This document shows, piece after piece, positions 53,096 to 61,552 of a stretch of 64,000 nucleotides of DNA. Origin of the DNA: Collinsella aerofaciens. GTDB taxonomy: Bacteria > Actinomycetota > Coriobacteriia > Coriobacteriales > Coriobacteriaceae. The position numbers and the translations under genes were made by a program. A model generated the notes under the pieces. The model was not told the DNA's origin. It was given only the letters and a program-made list of their open reading frames with translations, and ran no database searches. Every line of letters starts with the position of its first letter. Position 1 is the first letter of the stretch. The DNA is taken from positions 1 to 64,000 of the forward strand of contig NZ_WWSY01000021.1 of NCBI RefSeq assembly GCF_009876115.1, given 5' to 3'.

Positions 53096-55126
53096 CTACA
53101 GCTCGTTGGCCGCGTGATACGCCGTGCGAATGGCGCTCGCAATGTCGGCGGTGCGCTCGCCCGAGCAGTCGCCCACGCAGGTCACGGGCACCGTCACGCC
53201 ATCCAGGTCAAACGCGTTGGCCTTGGATCCCACGGCCATCACCACGTAATCGCAGGCGATCTTCACCGGCTCCTCGGGGCCGTCCTCGGTGGTGTGCACG
53301 GCCTCCACGCCCTCGTCGGTAATGGCGGTCAGGCGGGTCTTAACGTGCTGTTCCACGTTGTGGGCGGCGAAGTCGCTCATGATCAGCGGCAGAATGGTCT
53401 CGGACTCGCCCGCGGCAATCTTGTCGAGCATCTCGACGATCGCCACCTCGCAGCCGTGCTGCAGCAGGTACTCGGCAGTCTCGGTGCCCACCAGGCCACC
53501 GCCAATGACGGCGACGCGCCCGCTGAGCTCCACCTTGCCGGCCAGCACGTCCCAGCTCGAGACGACCTTGTCCGAGTCGGCACCCGGAACGGGGATGACC
53601 ACGTCGTGTGCGCCCACGGCCACAATCGCGGCGTCGGCGGCGTTGAGATCCTCGGCCGTAGCGGCATGGTTGAGCTCGACCTTCACGCCCAGGCCGGGCA
53701 GAATCTTCTCGTAATACTCGACCGAACGCATGATCTCGTCCTTGCGCGGGGGCGCGGCTGCCAGCACAATCTGGCCGCCCAAGTGATCGCTCGCCTCATA
53801 GACGGTCACGTCGTAGCCGCGCTTGGCCGCCACGCGCGCGGCCTCCAAGCCGGCAATACCGCCGCCCACCACGGCGACCTTCTTGTCGCCCTCGCCCGGC
53901 TTGATGGCGATGGTCGCCTCGTCGCCGTTCTCGGCATTGAGCACGCACGAGATGTACTTGCGGTTTTGAATCGCGTCGACGCAGCCCTTGTTGCAATTGA
54001 GGCACTCGCGAATGGGCTCACCCGTGGCGGCCTTCAGCGCAATGTCGGGGTCGCACATGAGCGAGCGGCCGTACGCGATGATATCGGCCGAACCGTCTTC
54101 CAGAATCTTCTCGCCGGCCTCGACCGAAACCACGCGGCCGACGGTTGCCACCGGCACGGAGACCAGGGCCTTGACGCGCTCGGCCACGGGCAGCGTCCAG
54201 TTGTAGGGCATGGCGCCCATGGGCGGAATGGTGTCGCCCATGTTGCCGGTGTGGTTTGCCTGTGCGACCTGGATCATGTCGATGCCGGCGCCCTCGAGCA
54301 GCTTGGCAAACTCGCAGGCCTCATCGGGCTGCAGGCCGCCCTTGCCGCGCGGCGTGCCGTCGGGGTTCTCCATGATCACGGGCAGTTTGTACTCCACCAT
54401 CAGCTGCGGCGCGGCCTCCCTAATGGCGGCGACGACCTCGAGCGCATAGCGAACGCGGTTCTCGAACGAACCGCCGTACTCGTCGGTACGCTTGTTGAGG
54501 ATGGCCGAACATAGCGAACCCACCAAGCGGTCGCCGTGGACCTCGATGGCGTCAATGCCGGCCTGCTGCGCGCGAGCGGCCGAGGCGGCGATGGCCTCCT
54601 TGATCTGGGTGAGCTGCTCTACGCTCGCCTCGTTCACAAAGTGCTGCATATCGTGGTGCAGCTTGGCATATGCCTGCTTGCGGATCTCGTTGGACTCGGC
54701 CATCTTGGCGGCGAAGGTCTCCTCGTCGCCGGCGGCCTTGGCCTCCTGCGCGGCCTTGGCGGCGGCCATGGAACCCATGACCATGCGGCCGACACCGGGC
54801 ACGTCGTACTCGGGGTGGAACAGCTGCAGCGCGACCTTGGCGCCGTGCTTGTGAACGGCGTCGGCCAGCGCCTTAAACGTGGGGATCTGGGCGTCGGTCG
54901 CCAACTTGGGCGTGGGGCTTGCGGTCATAACGGGAGCAACGTCGCCGATGACGATGTAGCTCACGCCGCCACGGGCCAGACGCTCGTAAAAGGCCAGGCT
55001 GCGCTCGCCGATGGAGCCGTCGCGCTCCTCATAGCCGGTGGTTAGCGGCGGGAACATAATGCGGTTCTTGAGCTCAAGGGGGCCAACCGTAATGGGCTGG
55101 AGCAGCTTGGATGCAGGTGCGGTCAT
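53096..55126 (-). CDS. FadH/BaiCD-like NADH:flavin oxidoreductase
   Basis: 676 aa. An N-terminal Old-Yellow-Enzyme barrel (1-370, FMN; RTDEYGGSFENR), a [4Fe-4S] motif (CLNCNKGC, then Cys about 12 residues on), and FAD and NAD(P) Rossmann domains (VAVVGGGIAGLEAARVAAKR, VAVIGGGLVGTETAEYLL). Enzymes of this type reduce C=C bonds: 2,4-dienoyl-CoA reductase, enoate reductases and bile-acid oxidoreductases. An Ala/Lys/Glu-rich insert of about 50 residues (around 122-172) interrupts the barrel. ATG 55126 has GAGAGG seven bases upstream; the ATG at 55132 would abut it. Substrate unknown. Confidence 0.88.
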   Translation of the reverse strand: MTAPASKLLQPITVGPLELKNRIMFPPLTTGYEERDGSIGERSLAFYERLARGGVSYIVIGDVAPVMTASPTPKLATDAQIPTFKALADAVHKHGAKVALQLFHPEYDVPGVGRMVMGSMAAAKAAQEAKAAGDEETFAAKMAESNEIRKQAYAKLHHDMQHFVNEASVEQLTQIKEAIAASAARAQQAGIDAIEVHGDRLVGSLCSAILNKRTDEYGGSFENRVRYALEVVAAIREAAPQLMVEYKLPVIMENPDGTPRGKGGLQPDEACEFAKLLEGAGIDMIQVAQANHTGNMGDTIPPMGAMPYNWTLPVAERVKALVSVPVATVGRVVSVEAGEKILEDGSADIIAYGRSLMCDPDIALKAATGEPIRECLNCNKGCVDAIQNRKYISCVLNAENGDEATIAIKPGEGDKKVAVVGGGIAGLEAARVAAKRGYDVTVYEASDHLGGQIVLAAAPPRKDEIMRSVEYYEKILPGLGVKVELNHAATAEDLNAADAAIVAVGAHDVVIPVPGADSDKVVSSWDVLAGKVELSGRVAVIGGGLVGTETAEYLLQHGCEVAIVEMLDKIAAGESETILPLIMSDFAAHNVEQHVKTRLTAITDEGVEAVHTTEDGPEEPVKIACDYVVMAVGSKANAFDLDGVTVPVTCVGDCSGERTADIASAIRTAYHAANEL

Positions 55127-55268
55127 GGACATTCCTCTCTTATAGGCGCGGCGGCGATGTTGCCGCGTAGTTGTCTAGAGGATATGACATGGAAGTGCAG
55201 CAGCACAACGGAAATCGGCGGATAGCAGGTAGCGGCAGGTGGATGGGGCGGGGCGGCCCGTCGGTTTG

Positions 55269-55323
55269 TCTCGATCTGTAACAGTTACTCAGCAAAACCG
55301 GGTCTTACTGTTACAGATCGAGA
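55269..55323. repeat. 55-bp palindrome array, unit c
   Basis: TCTCGATCTGTAACA and its exact inverse around a 25-nt centre. First of five units with starts 80, 81, 80 and 81 bp apart. The 881-bp gap 55127-56008 holds this array, the tRNA and its terminator, and no protein gene. Confidence 0.9.
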
Positions 55324-55348
55324 TAAACGAGAGCGTTCCGTCGGAAAA

Positions 55349-55403
55349 TCTCGATCTGTAACACCTACAGGCCAAAAACGACCCTAGATGTTACAGATCG
55401 AGA
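55349..55403. repeat. 55-bp palindrome array, unit d
   Basis: Perfect arms. The centre carries GGCCAAAAACG and CCTAGA blocks, close to units a, c and g. Confidence 0.9.
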
Positions 55404-55429
55404 CATTCCTCTCAACCCATCCTCAACAA

Positions 55430-55484
55430 TCTAAATCTGTAACATCTAGACCCACTGTTGGCCCCTGCCTGTTACAGATCGAGA
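55430..55484. repeat. 55-bp palindrome array, unit e (inverted centre)
   Basis: Left arm with one or two changes (TCTAAATCTGTAACA). The centre matches the others only when read on the opposite strand, so this unit is flipped. Confidence 0.85.
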
Positions 55485-55509
55485 CAAACCAATCTAGCCT
55501 GCCGAAAGA

Positions 55510-55564
55510 TCTCGATCTGTAACGGTTACTCGGCAAAATGGGCCCCAGATGTTACAGATTGAGA
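55510..55564. repeat. 55-bp palindrome array, unit f
   Basis: One mismatch in each arm. The centre is GTTACTCGGCAAAATGGG-like, close to unit c. Confidence 0.88.
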
Positions 55565-55590
55565 CAAACGGGATCCAACCCACCGGTATA

Positions 55591-55645
55591 TCTCGATCTG
55601 TAACACCTAGCCGCCCAAATCGGGTCTAGATGTTACAGATCGAGA
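55591..55645. repeat. 55-bp palindrome array, unit g
   Basis: Perfect arms. The centre ends CGGGTCTAGA. Last unit, 51 bp before the tRNA terminator. Confidence 0.9.
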
Positions 55646-55695
55646 TTTTGTTTGAGAGGCTGAGAATTGGACCGAAAACACGGTCCCGAAATAAC

Positions 55696-55725
55696 AAAAA
55701 AGCTCGCCGGCCAGGCCGACGAGCT
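55696..55725 (-). terminator. tRNA terminator
   Basis: AGCTCG and CGAGCT arms (55701-55725) with one mismatch inside the GCC-rich stem, then TTTTTT on the minus strand, 9 bp after the tRNA. Confidence 0.85.
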
Positions 55726-55734
55726 GCAAGTTCT

Positions 55735-55811
55735 TGGTCGCGGGGGCAGGATTTGAACCTACGACCTCCGGGTTATGAGCCCGGCGAGCTACCAGACTGC
55801 TCCACCCCGCA
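55735..55811 (-). tRNA. Initiator tRNA-fMet (CAU)
   Basis: 77 nt with encoded CCA. Cloverleaf: acceptor starting TGCGGGGT, D arm with A11:U24, anticodon stem CCGGG/CCCGG around CTCATAA, T loop TTCAAAT. The three consecutive G:C pairs next to the anticodon loop and a weak first acceptor position (U1 opposite G72) are initiator features, so this is fMet rather than elongator Met. Confidence 0.93.
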
Positions 55812-56008
55812 ATGTCTGGGCGCCTCATGTGCGCAAAAAAGAATATTACGCGGGAGTTCGGTAAGCGGCAAGGAAAATCTCGTAGAGCATAATTCCTTCA
55901 TATTTAAAACCCCTCAGCCCCTATCACCGTAAACGAATCGCAGCCGAGCGCCGTCGACGGCACGTATACAATGGTGCGCGTCCTTTTATGCCAACACCGG
56001 GAGTAGAC

Positions 56009-56782
56009 ATGCTGCTCGCTATCGATATGGGAAATACGCAGACGGCCATGGGCCTGTTTGACGGAGACGAGCTGGTGCAGTCGTGGCGCATGCCCACCGA
56101 CCGCTCTTATACCGCCGACGAGATTCATGTGCGCCTGATGGGTTTCTTTAAGATGTACGGCCTTTCGCTCGATGCGGTCGACGCGATCGCCTTTGCCGGC
56201 GTGGTGCCGCAGCTCTCGCGCGAGTGGCACGCCGTGGCCGACCGCATTGCCGCGGACGCCATCGTCATCGGGCCGCAGACGGCCGCGGTGACCAAGCTGC
56301 GGGCGGCGCGTCCCCAGGCCGTGGGCGCCGACCGCGTCGCCAACGCCGTTGCGGCAGAGACCTTCTACGGCGCGCCGGCGATTGTGGTGGACTTTGGCAC
56401 CGCAACCAATATCGACGTCATCGACGAGGACGGCTATTACATTGGCGGAGCGATCGCGCCGGGCATCCGCATCTCCATGGACGCGCTTGCTGCCCGTGCC
56501 GCCAAGCTCGCCAGCGTGCCGCTCGAGGCGCCCGAGCATGCCATCGGCCGCGATACCGAGGAGTGCATCAAGGTGGGCGCCGTGATGGGCGCCGCCGCCA
56601 TGGCCGAGGGCCTGGTCGCGCGCATGAAGCGCGAGCTGGGCCGCGAGGATGCCACCGTTATCGCCACGGGCGGCCTCGCCAGCATCGTCGCCGATTCGAC
56701 CGACGCCTTCGACGTGGTAGACGGCCAACTCACCATCAAGGGCATCTGCGAAATCTACCGCCGCATGCAGAAGCTAGCGTAG
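56009..56782 (+). CDS. coaX: Type III pantothenate kinase
   Basis: 257 aa. ASKHA-fold kinase of the CoaX type: first phosphate motif LLAIDMGNTQTAMGLF, GADRVANAVAA, VVDFGTATNIDVID and the adenosine-motif region VIATGGLASIVAD. Catalyses the first step of coenzyme A synthesis. ATG 56009 follows GGGAG; the upstream in-frame ATG at 55988 adds seven residues that the family lacks. A TATACAAT box lies near 55966. Confidence 0.93.
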   Translation: MLLAIDMGNTQTAMGLFDGDELVQSWRMPTDRSYTADEIHVRLMGFFKMYGLSLDAVDAIAFAGVVPQLSREWHAVADRIAADAIVIGPQTAAVTKLRAARPQAVGADRVANAVAAETFYGAPAIVVDFGTATNIDVIDEDGYYIGGAIAPGIRISMDALAARAAKLASVPLEAPEHAIGRDTEECIKVGAVMGAAAMAEGLVARMKRELGREDATVIATGGLASIVADSTDAFDVVDGQLTIKGICEIYRRMQKLA

Positions 56783-56802
56783 GCTCTGGCGAAGCCGAGA
56801 CG

Positions 56803-57504
56803 CTACAGACCGCGAATCCGTACGGCCTCGGGCGGAAACTCCTGCTCGCCGGCGTCGGTCTTGATGGTCGCGCGACCCCAGATGTCCAGGCCCGCAAACA
56901 CGCCCACCGCGAGCGGCAGGCCGTTGGGCGACACCGCCGCGACCTGACGACCCAGCAGTGGCACCATGTCAAAGTACTCGCCCAGCACCGGAGCCAGCGG
57001 GCCGGCGGCGCCCTGCGGCGTGTTGGCGGCAACTGCCCAGGTGTCCACGCGGACCAGCACGGCGGCGGCCAATGCCTCGACCAGCGCTTCGTCAGCCACG
57101 TCCACACCAAGCTCGCTCAGCGCCGAACGCTCAATATCCACCGTCACGGCACCGAAGATGCCCGCAGCACCGGCACCGCCGTTCACGGCAACACGCGCGA
57201 GCGACGTCTCAAACGCAGGCGCACCGCACACGATATCGCTCGGCCACTGGATACCCACCTTGCCGGCAAGGCCCAGGCCCGGCGTCGACGCCGTGCCCAC
57301 GAGCGCGTCCATCATGCCCATCGCCGCTACAAACGGCAGGCCGTGGAAGGCGTGCATGTTCACATCGGGGCGCACAACCAGCGAAAACGTCAGCGAAGCA
57401 TCGCCCGCGCTCCACGCGCACCAGCCCGCGGACACGCCCTCGCGGCCCGCGTCACGCGCGGCGTCAAGCTCGGTACCGACGGCTACAGCATTCATCTCAA
57501 TCAT
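56803..57504 (-). CDS. Biotin protein ligase-like protein
   Basis: 233 aa. It resembles the catalytic and C-terminal domains of BirA: an LTFSLVVRPD strand, VGIQWPSDIV in place of the KWPNDL motif, and an SH3-like C-terminal domain (AGLDIWGRATIKTDAGEQEF). The GRGRRG biotin-binding loop expected near the N-terminus is not evident, and the Lys of KWPND is Gln, so activity as a ligase is uncertain. The start codon at 57504 directly follows the stop of folP-folK, suggesting coupling; coaX is convergent. Confidence 0.6.
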   Translation of the reverse strand: MIEMNAVAVGTELDAARDAGREGVSAGWCAWSAGDASLTFSLVVRPDVNMHAFHGLPFVAAMGMMDALVGTASTPGLGLAGKVGIQWPSDIVCGAPAFETSLARVAVNGGAGAAGIFGAVTVDIERSALSELGVDVADEALVEALAAAVLVRVDTWAVAANTPQGAAGPLAPVLGEYFDMVPLLGRQVAAVSPNGLPLAVGVFAGLDIWGRATIKTDAGEQEFPPEAVRIRGL

Positions 57505-59235
57505 CTACATACGCCCCAATTCGCCCACGATATGGCCCACGCGGTCCTCGGGCTCCTTGACCTCGACGCCGTTGTAGCGGAAGAACCGCGCCGGGTCGTG
57601 CATCAGATCCTCGAGCGGCACCAGCACAAAGTCACGCTCGCCGATCAGCGGATGCGGCAGGCGCAGCTTTTTGCCGCCGTGGGTCTCGCCGTCCATCCAC
57701 AGCAGGTCCAAGTCGATGGTGCGCGGACCGTTGGCCTTGGCCTTTTTGGAGCGGTCGCGACCCAGCTCGGCCTCGATCTTCATGAGCTCGTCGAGCAGCA
57801 CCAACGGCGCCAGCTCGGTCTTAATCTCGATGACGGCGTTGGCAAACGCGTCCTGGCGCGTCTCGTAGGCCGGCTCGCTCTCGTAGATCTTGGAGGAGTT
57901 GGACACGCAGGTGAGTGGAATCTCGGCGATCATGTCGCGTGCGGCGCGGATGTTGTCACAGCGATGCCCCAGGTTGGAGCCCACGGCCACAAACGCGCGG
58001 CGCGGCTGCGGCTTGGCAACCGCCCAGTAGCCGTTCAGGAACTGCGCAAAGCCCGCGGCGTCGTGCACGCGCACGATGTTGGCGCCGGCCTGGATGGCGC
58101 CCAGGCACACGCCAAACGTAGCGGCATCGCGCTCGGCGGCCTCGGTCACGCCCGAGACGGCGCCCACAAAGCGCTTGCGCGATACAGCGCACATGAGCGG
58201 ATAGCCCAGTGACGCCATCTTGGCAGTCTCGCGCTGGATGACGATGTCCTCGTTAGCCGACTTACCAAAGCCCGGGCCAGGATCGATGCAGATGCGGTCG
58301 CGCGACACGCCGGCGTGGATGAGCGCGCGGGCCTGGTCGGACAGAAAGCCCATGACGCGGCGCATGATGGGCGCCGAATCGGGCAGGGTGAAGCGGCGGA
58401 GCTGCGAGGTGGGCACGTAGGCCTCCTCGCGGCGGGCGCTTCGGCGCATCATGGCGGCCAGACGGTCATTGGACTCCGATGCGGCCTCGGTGGCCTCGGG
58501 CGCGGGCGCGACGGTCTCGGCGGCAGCAGCCTGCTCGGCGGCCGGCGTCTCCTGCTCGCTTGCAGGCTCGGTCGCGGGCTCAGGTTCGCCAAACGGCAAC
58601 GAGGGCTGCACCACGCCGCCCGGAAGCTTGGCCTCCGGCTTAGGCTCGCCCAGTAACTTGCCGCGACGGCGGCGAGCCGGCTTCTCAGCCTCACGCGCGG
58701 CCTCAGCAGCCGCCTCGCGCGCCTTCTCGGCAACAAACGCCGCAGCCGAGGTATCGAGCTGCACCGTTGCGTGCGTGCGTGCGGGCGCGGCGACCTCGCC
58801 GGCATGCATCACGATGACGCCGCAGGTGCTCGTCTTAACAAACTCGACCATCTTGGGGTCGGTGAAGCCGGTCACGTCGTTGACGATCGAGGCGCCGCAG
58901 CGCACGGCCGCCTTGGCAACCGCCACGTGGCGCGTGTCGATCGAGACGATGGCGCCCTCCTTGGCCAGCGCGCGCACCACGGGCAGCACGCGGCGAGCCT
59001 CCTCGTCGGGGTTGACCGGGGTAAAACCAGGGCGCGTGGACTCGCCGCCTACGTCGATGATGTCGGCGCCGGCGTCGAGCATCGCCAGACCGTACTCGAT
59101 GGCGGCATCCGGGTCGAAGTGCTCCCCGCCATCGCTAAACGAATCGGGCGTCACGTTGAGGACGCCCATGATGCGCGGACGGTCAAAGCTGAGCTCATAC
59201 TTTCCGCACCGCCATGTCTTGCTGTCGTTCGCCAT
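57505..59235 (-). CDS. folP-folK: Dihydropteroate synthase-HPPK fusion
   Basis: 576 aa. DHPS: IMGVLNVTPDSFSDGG, DVGGESTRPG, SIDTRHVAVAKAA, IVNDVTGF, then after an insert ICIDPGPGFGKS and SRKRFVG. From about 412 an HPPK domain follows (FVAVGSNLGHR, NGPRTIDLDLLWMDGE, LPHPLIGERDFVLVPL). These are two consecutive folate-pathway steps in one chain. An unusual Ala/Glu/Pro-rich insert of about 140 residues (150-290) splits the DHPS barrel. ATG 59235 lies six bases after AGGAGG. Confidence 0.93.
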   Translation of the reverse strand: MANDSKTWRCGKYELSFDRPRIMGVLNVTPDSFSDGGEHFDPDAAIEYGLAMLDAGADIIDVGGESTRPGFTPVNPDEEARRVLPVVRALAKEGAIVSIDTRHVAVAKAAVRCGASIVNDVTGFTDPKMVEFVKTSTCGVIVMHAGEVAAPARTHATVQLDTSAAAFVAEKAREAAAEAAREAEKPARRRRGKLLGEPKPEAKLPGGVVQPSLPFGEPEPATEPASEQETPAAEQAAAAETVAPAPEATEAASESNDRLAAMMRRSARREEAYVPTSQLRRFTLPDSAPIMRRVMGFLSDQARALIHAGVSRDRICIDPGPGFGKSANEDIVIQRETAKMASLGYPLMCAVSRKRFVGAVSGVTEAAERDAATFGVCLGAIQAGANIVRVHDAAGFAQFLNGYWAVAKPQPRRAFVAVGSNLGHRCDNIRAARDMIAEIPLTCVSNSSKIYESEPAYETRQDAFANAVIEIKTELAPLVLLDELMKIEAELGRDRSKKAKANGPRTIDLDLLWMDGETHGGKKLRLPHPLIGERDFVLVPLEDLMHDPARFFRYNGVEVKEPEDRVGHIVGELGRM

Positions 59236-59330
59236 GAACATCCTCCTAAAATGCCCACGCCGCCGAGCTTGGGGAGCTGGCGGCGGGGTCGCTTTGCACT
59301 CAGTCTTTCTATTGTATCCGCGCACACGGG

Positions 59331-60083
59331 CTAGAACGCAAACGCGGCCGCGATGTCGCAAGAAATCAGCAGGTCGGCATTTGCATCCTGATCGGTAGGC
59401 GCCAAATTGCAAATGGCCAGCGTATCGCCAGTAAAGTAACGCGTAAGGCCTGCCGCCGGATACACCACGAGCGAGGTCCCGCCCACAATGAGGGCATCGG
59501 CCGCGGCGATGGCGGCAACGGCACCAGTCAACACACGCTCGTCGAGCGGCTCTTCGTAGAGCACCACATCGGGCTTGATGCGACCACCGCACGCGGGGCA
59601 CACGGGCACGCCCGCGGCGTCCTCGTGCTCGCGCGAGCAAATCCACTCGGCGCTATAGACCGCGCCGCACGACTGGCAAATGTTGCGATGGACCGATCCG
59701 TGCAGCTCAAACACGCGCTGCGAGCCCGCCATCTGATGCAAGCCGTCGATGTTTTGCGTCACCACGGCATCGAGCTTGCCAGCTCGCTCCAGCTCGGCCA
59801 GCTTGGTGTGGCAGCGGTTGGGCTTAGCGTTAAGCGCGATCATCTTGGTGCGGTAAAAGTCGAAGAACTCCGCCGGATGTGTCTCGTAAAAGCTGTGCGA
59901 GAGCATGGTCTCGGGCGGATAGGCAAACTGCTGGTGATACAGGCCGTCCACGCTGCGAAAATCGGGAATGCCACTCGCCGTGGAAACACCCGCGCCGCCA
60001 AAGAACACCACACGCTTGTGGGTACCGAACAGCTCCGCCAGTGCGGCGGAGGCCTGCTTGGGGTCCGATATTGCCTGCGTCAT
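59331..60083 (-). CDS. cobB: NAD-dependent protein deacylase (sirtuin)
   Basis: 250 aa. FFGGAGVSTASGIPDFRS, TQNIDGLHQMAG with the catalytic HG in ELHGSVHRN, a zinc finger CQSC ... CPAC, and VGGTSLVVYPAAGL. Removes acyl groups from lysines using NAD. It lacks the Tyr/Arg pair typical of desuccinylases in the A-R-Y-R region (TKMIALNAKPNR), so simple deacetylation is more likely. GGAGGACTCAT precedes ATG 60083; the much longer open frame is antisense to the exonuclease gene. Confidence 0.9.
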   Translation of the reverse strand: MTQAISDPKQASAALAELFGTHKRVVFFGGAGVSTASGIPDFRSVDGLYHQQFAYPPETMLSHSFYETHPAEFFDFYRTKMIALNAKPNRCHTKLAELERAGKLDAVVTQNIDGLHQMAGSQRVFELHGSVHRNICQSCGAVYSAEWICSREHEDAAGVPVCPACGGRIKPDVVLYEEPLDERVLTGAVAAIAAADALIVGGTSLVVYPAAGLTRYFTGDTLAICNLAPTDQDANADLLISCDIAAAFAF

Positions 60084-60197
60084 ATGAGTCCTCCGTCCAT
60101 GTTGGTCGGGGCGACTGCGATTGCGCCGTCGTCCGCGGGGCCCGCCCCGCCTCTGTTGCGCTAATCTTAAGCCTGCCAACCCCGTCGAAAGGACACC

Positions 60198-61016
60198 ATG
60201 CCTCAGACTTACACTTTCGCCTCGTGGAACGTCAACGGCCTGCGCGCCGTGCTCAAAAAGGACCCGAGCTTTATCCAGATCACGCAAGAACTCGACGTCG
60301 ATATCCTGGCGCTGCAAGAGACCAAGCTGCAAGAAGGCCAGGTCGATATTGACCTGCCCGGCTATCACCAAACCTGGAGCTACGCCGAGCGTAAAGGCTA
60401 TTCGGGCACTGCGGTCTTTAGCCGCCAGGAACCGCTGCGCGTGCTGCACGCCGATGCGCTGCTGCCCTACGCCGGCGAGGGTGAGGCAGCTGAGCTCGTT
60501 GCCCAAGCCGCGACCGAGGGCCGTGTCTGCGCGCTGGAGTTCGACAAATTCTGGTTTGTCGACGTCTATACGCCCAACGCCCAAAATGAGCTCGCGCGCA
60601 TCGATGTGCGCATGGCCTGGGACGATGCTTACCGCGGCTTTTTGAACGCACTCGAGCGCGAGACCGGCAAACCCGTCGTGACCTGCGGCGACTTTAACGT
60701 GGCGCACGAGGAGATCGACCTTAAGAACCCCAAGTCCAACCGCGGCAACGCGGGCTTTTCGGACGAAGAGCGCGGCAAGTTTACCGAGCTGCTCGACGCC
60801 GGTTTTACCGATACCTGGCGCGCGGCAAACCCCGACGTCGAGGGCGTCTACAGCTGGTGGAGCTATCGCTTTAATGCCCGCAAGAACAACGCCGGCTGGC
60901 GCATCGACTACTTCCTGGTAAGCGACGCAATCGCCGACAACGTACGCGACACCGGCATCCGCAGCGACATCTTTGGCAGCGACCACTGCCCCGTCACCCT
61001 CACGCTAGAGCTCTAG
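60198..61016 (+). CDS. xthA: Exodeoxyribonuclease III
   Basis: 272 aa. EEP-family nuclease and AP endonuclease: FASWNVNGLRA, LALQETKLQ (metal Glu), VDVYTPNAQ, CGDFNVAHEEIDL, NAGFSDEER, WRIDYFLVS and GSDHCPVTL with the catalytic His. Acts in base-excision repair. AAAGGACACC precedes the ATG. Divergent from the sirtuin gene, and followed by repeat elements. Confidence 0.95.
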   Translation: MPQTYTFASWNVNGLRAVLKKDPSFIQITQELDVDILALQETKLQEGQVDIDLPGYHQTWSYAERKGYSGTAVFSRQEPLRVLHADALLPYAGEGEAAELVAQAATEGRVCALEFDKFWFVDVYTPNAQNELARIDVRMAWDDAYRGFLNALERETGKPVVTCGDFNVAHEEIDLKNPKSNRGNAGFSDEERGKFTELLDAGFTDTWRAANPDVEGVYSWWSYRFNARKNNAGWRIDYFLVSDAIADNVRDTGIRSDIFGSDHCPVTLTLEL

Positions 61017-61020
61017 CCCC

Positions 61021-61311
61021 AACTGATCCCCTGGGGACGGAGGAAAACGGATCATTTTGGGCCTCGTGAGGGTATCCGCGTGACCCATCCGCCACGAAAC
61101 ACGCCCATCTACTACGTTTAAGCCACCACCCTCAACCACAGCGAACAACGCCAAAAGAAAACCGCAGGTAGAAAGCCTGCGGTTTTTCATAAAACGTGGT
61201 CATGGTCGGGGGTATCAAGCTAAACGTAGTAGATGGGCCAGTTTCGTGGCAAGCGCCGTCAACTGATTCCCTGGGGACATCTGGGGACGGAAGAAAATGG
61301 ATCAATTTGGC
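61021..61311. repeat. Direct repeats flanking palindromic copy B
   Basis: Two related segments (61021-61061 and 61260-61311) share CAACTGAT, CTGGGGACGGA, AGAAAA or GGAAAA, and GGATCA blocks, and sit either side of copy B. They may be duplicated target sequence or an outer layer of the element. Confidence 0.5.
61091..61251. repeat. Palindromic element with AAAACCGCAGGTAG core, copy B
   Basis: Outer arms GCCACGAAAC... (61091-61120 with 61222-61251) pair with two mismatches. Inner ACCA/TGGT pairing. The core AAAACCGCAGG (61158-61168) pairs with CCTGCGGTTTT (61176-61186), making a terminator-like hairpin behind xthA. Confidence 0.75.
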
Positions 61312-61346
61312 TCTCTGAGGGCCACGATGCCCGTCATATCAGCCGG

Positions 61347-61512
61347 CCATTTCAAAACTATGCCGGTTTACGGGGCTGAATCGCGAACCCCCAACCATAT
61401 GCAATTCCGAGATAATAAAACCGCAGGTAGACGGTGTGCCCTATTTCGAAAAATGCTGGTATGGTCGACCCGCGCCAATCTAGCCCCGTAAACCGGCATA
61501 GTTTTGAAATGG
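61347..61512. repeat. Palindromic element with AAAACCGCAGGTAG core, copy C
   Basis: Perfect 31-bp outer arms (61347-61377 with 61482-61512) containing CAAAACTATGCCGG, shared with copy A. Inner ACCATA/TATGGT pairing. Core AAAACCGCAGGTAG at 61418-61431. Confidence 0.8.
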
Positions 61513-61552
61513 CACTTCGGCAGTATTGATTCCCGCCCCGGCGCAACCAGCC

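Noticed and set aside
55269..55645. CRISPR array
   Set aside because: The units are 55-bp palindromes whose central parts are similar to each other, one unit is flipped, the arms are not separated by unique spacers of the usual kind, and no cas genes are present.
55735..55811. Elongator tRNA-Met or tRNA-Ile2
   Set aside because: Three G:C pairs beside the anticodon loop, A11:U24 and the weak first acceptor pair are initiator features.
60084..60986. N-terminal extension of the sirtuin frame
   Set aside because: It is antisense to exonuclease III; a clear ribosome site marks the sirtuin start at 60083.
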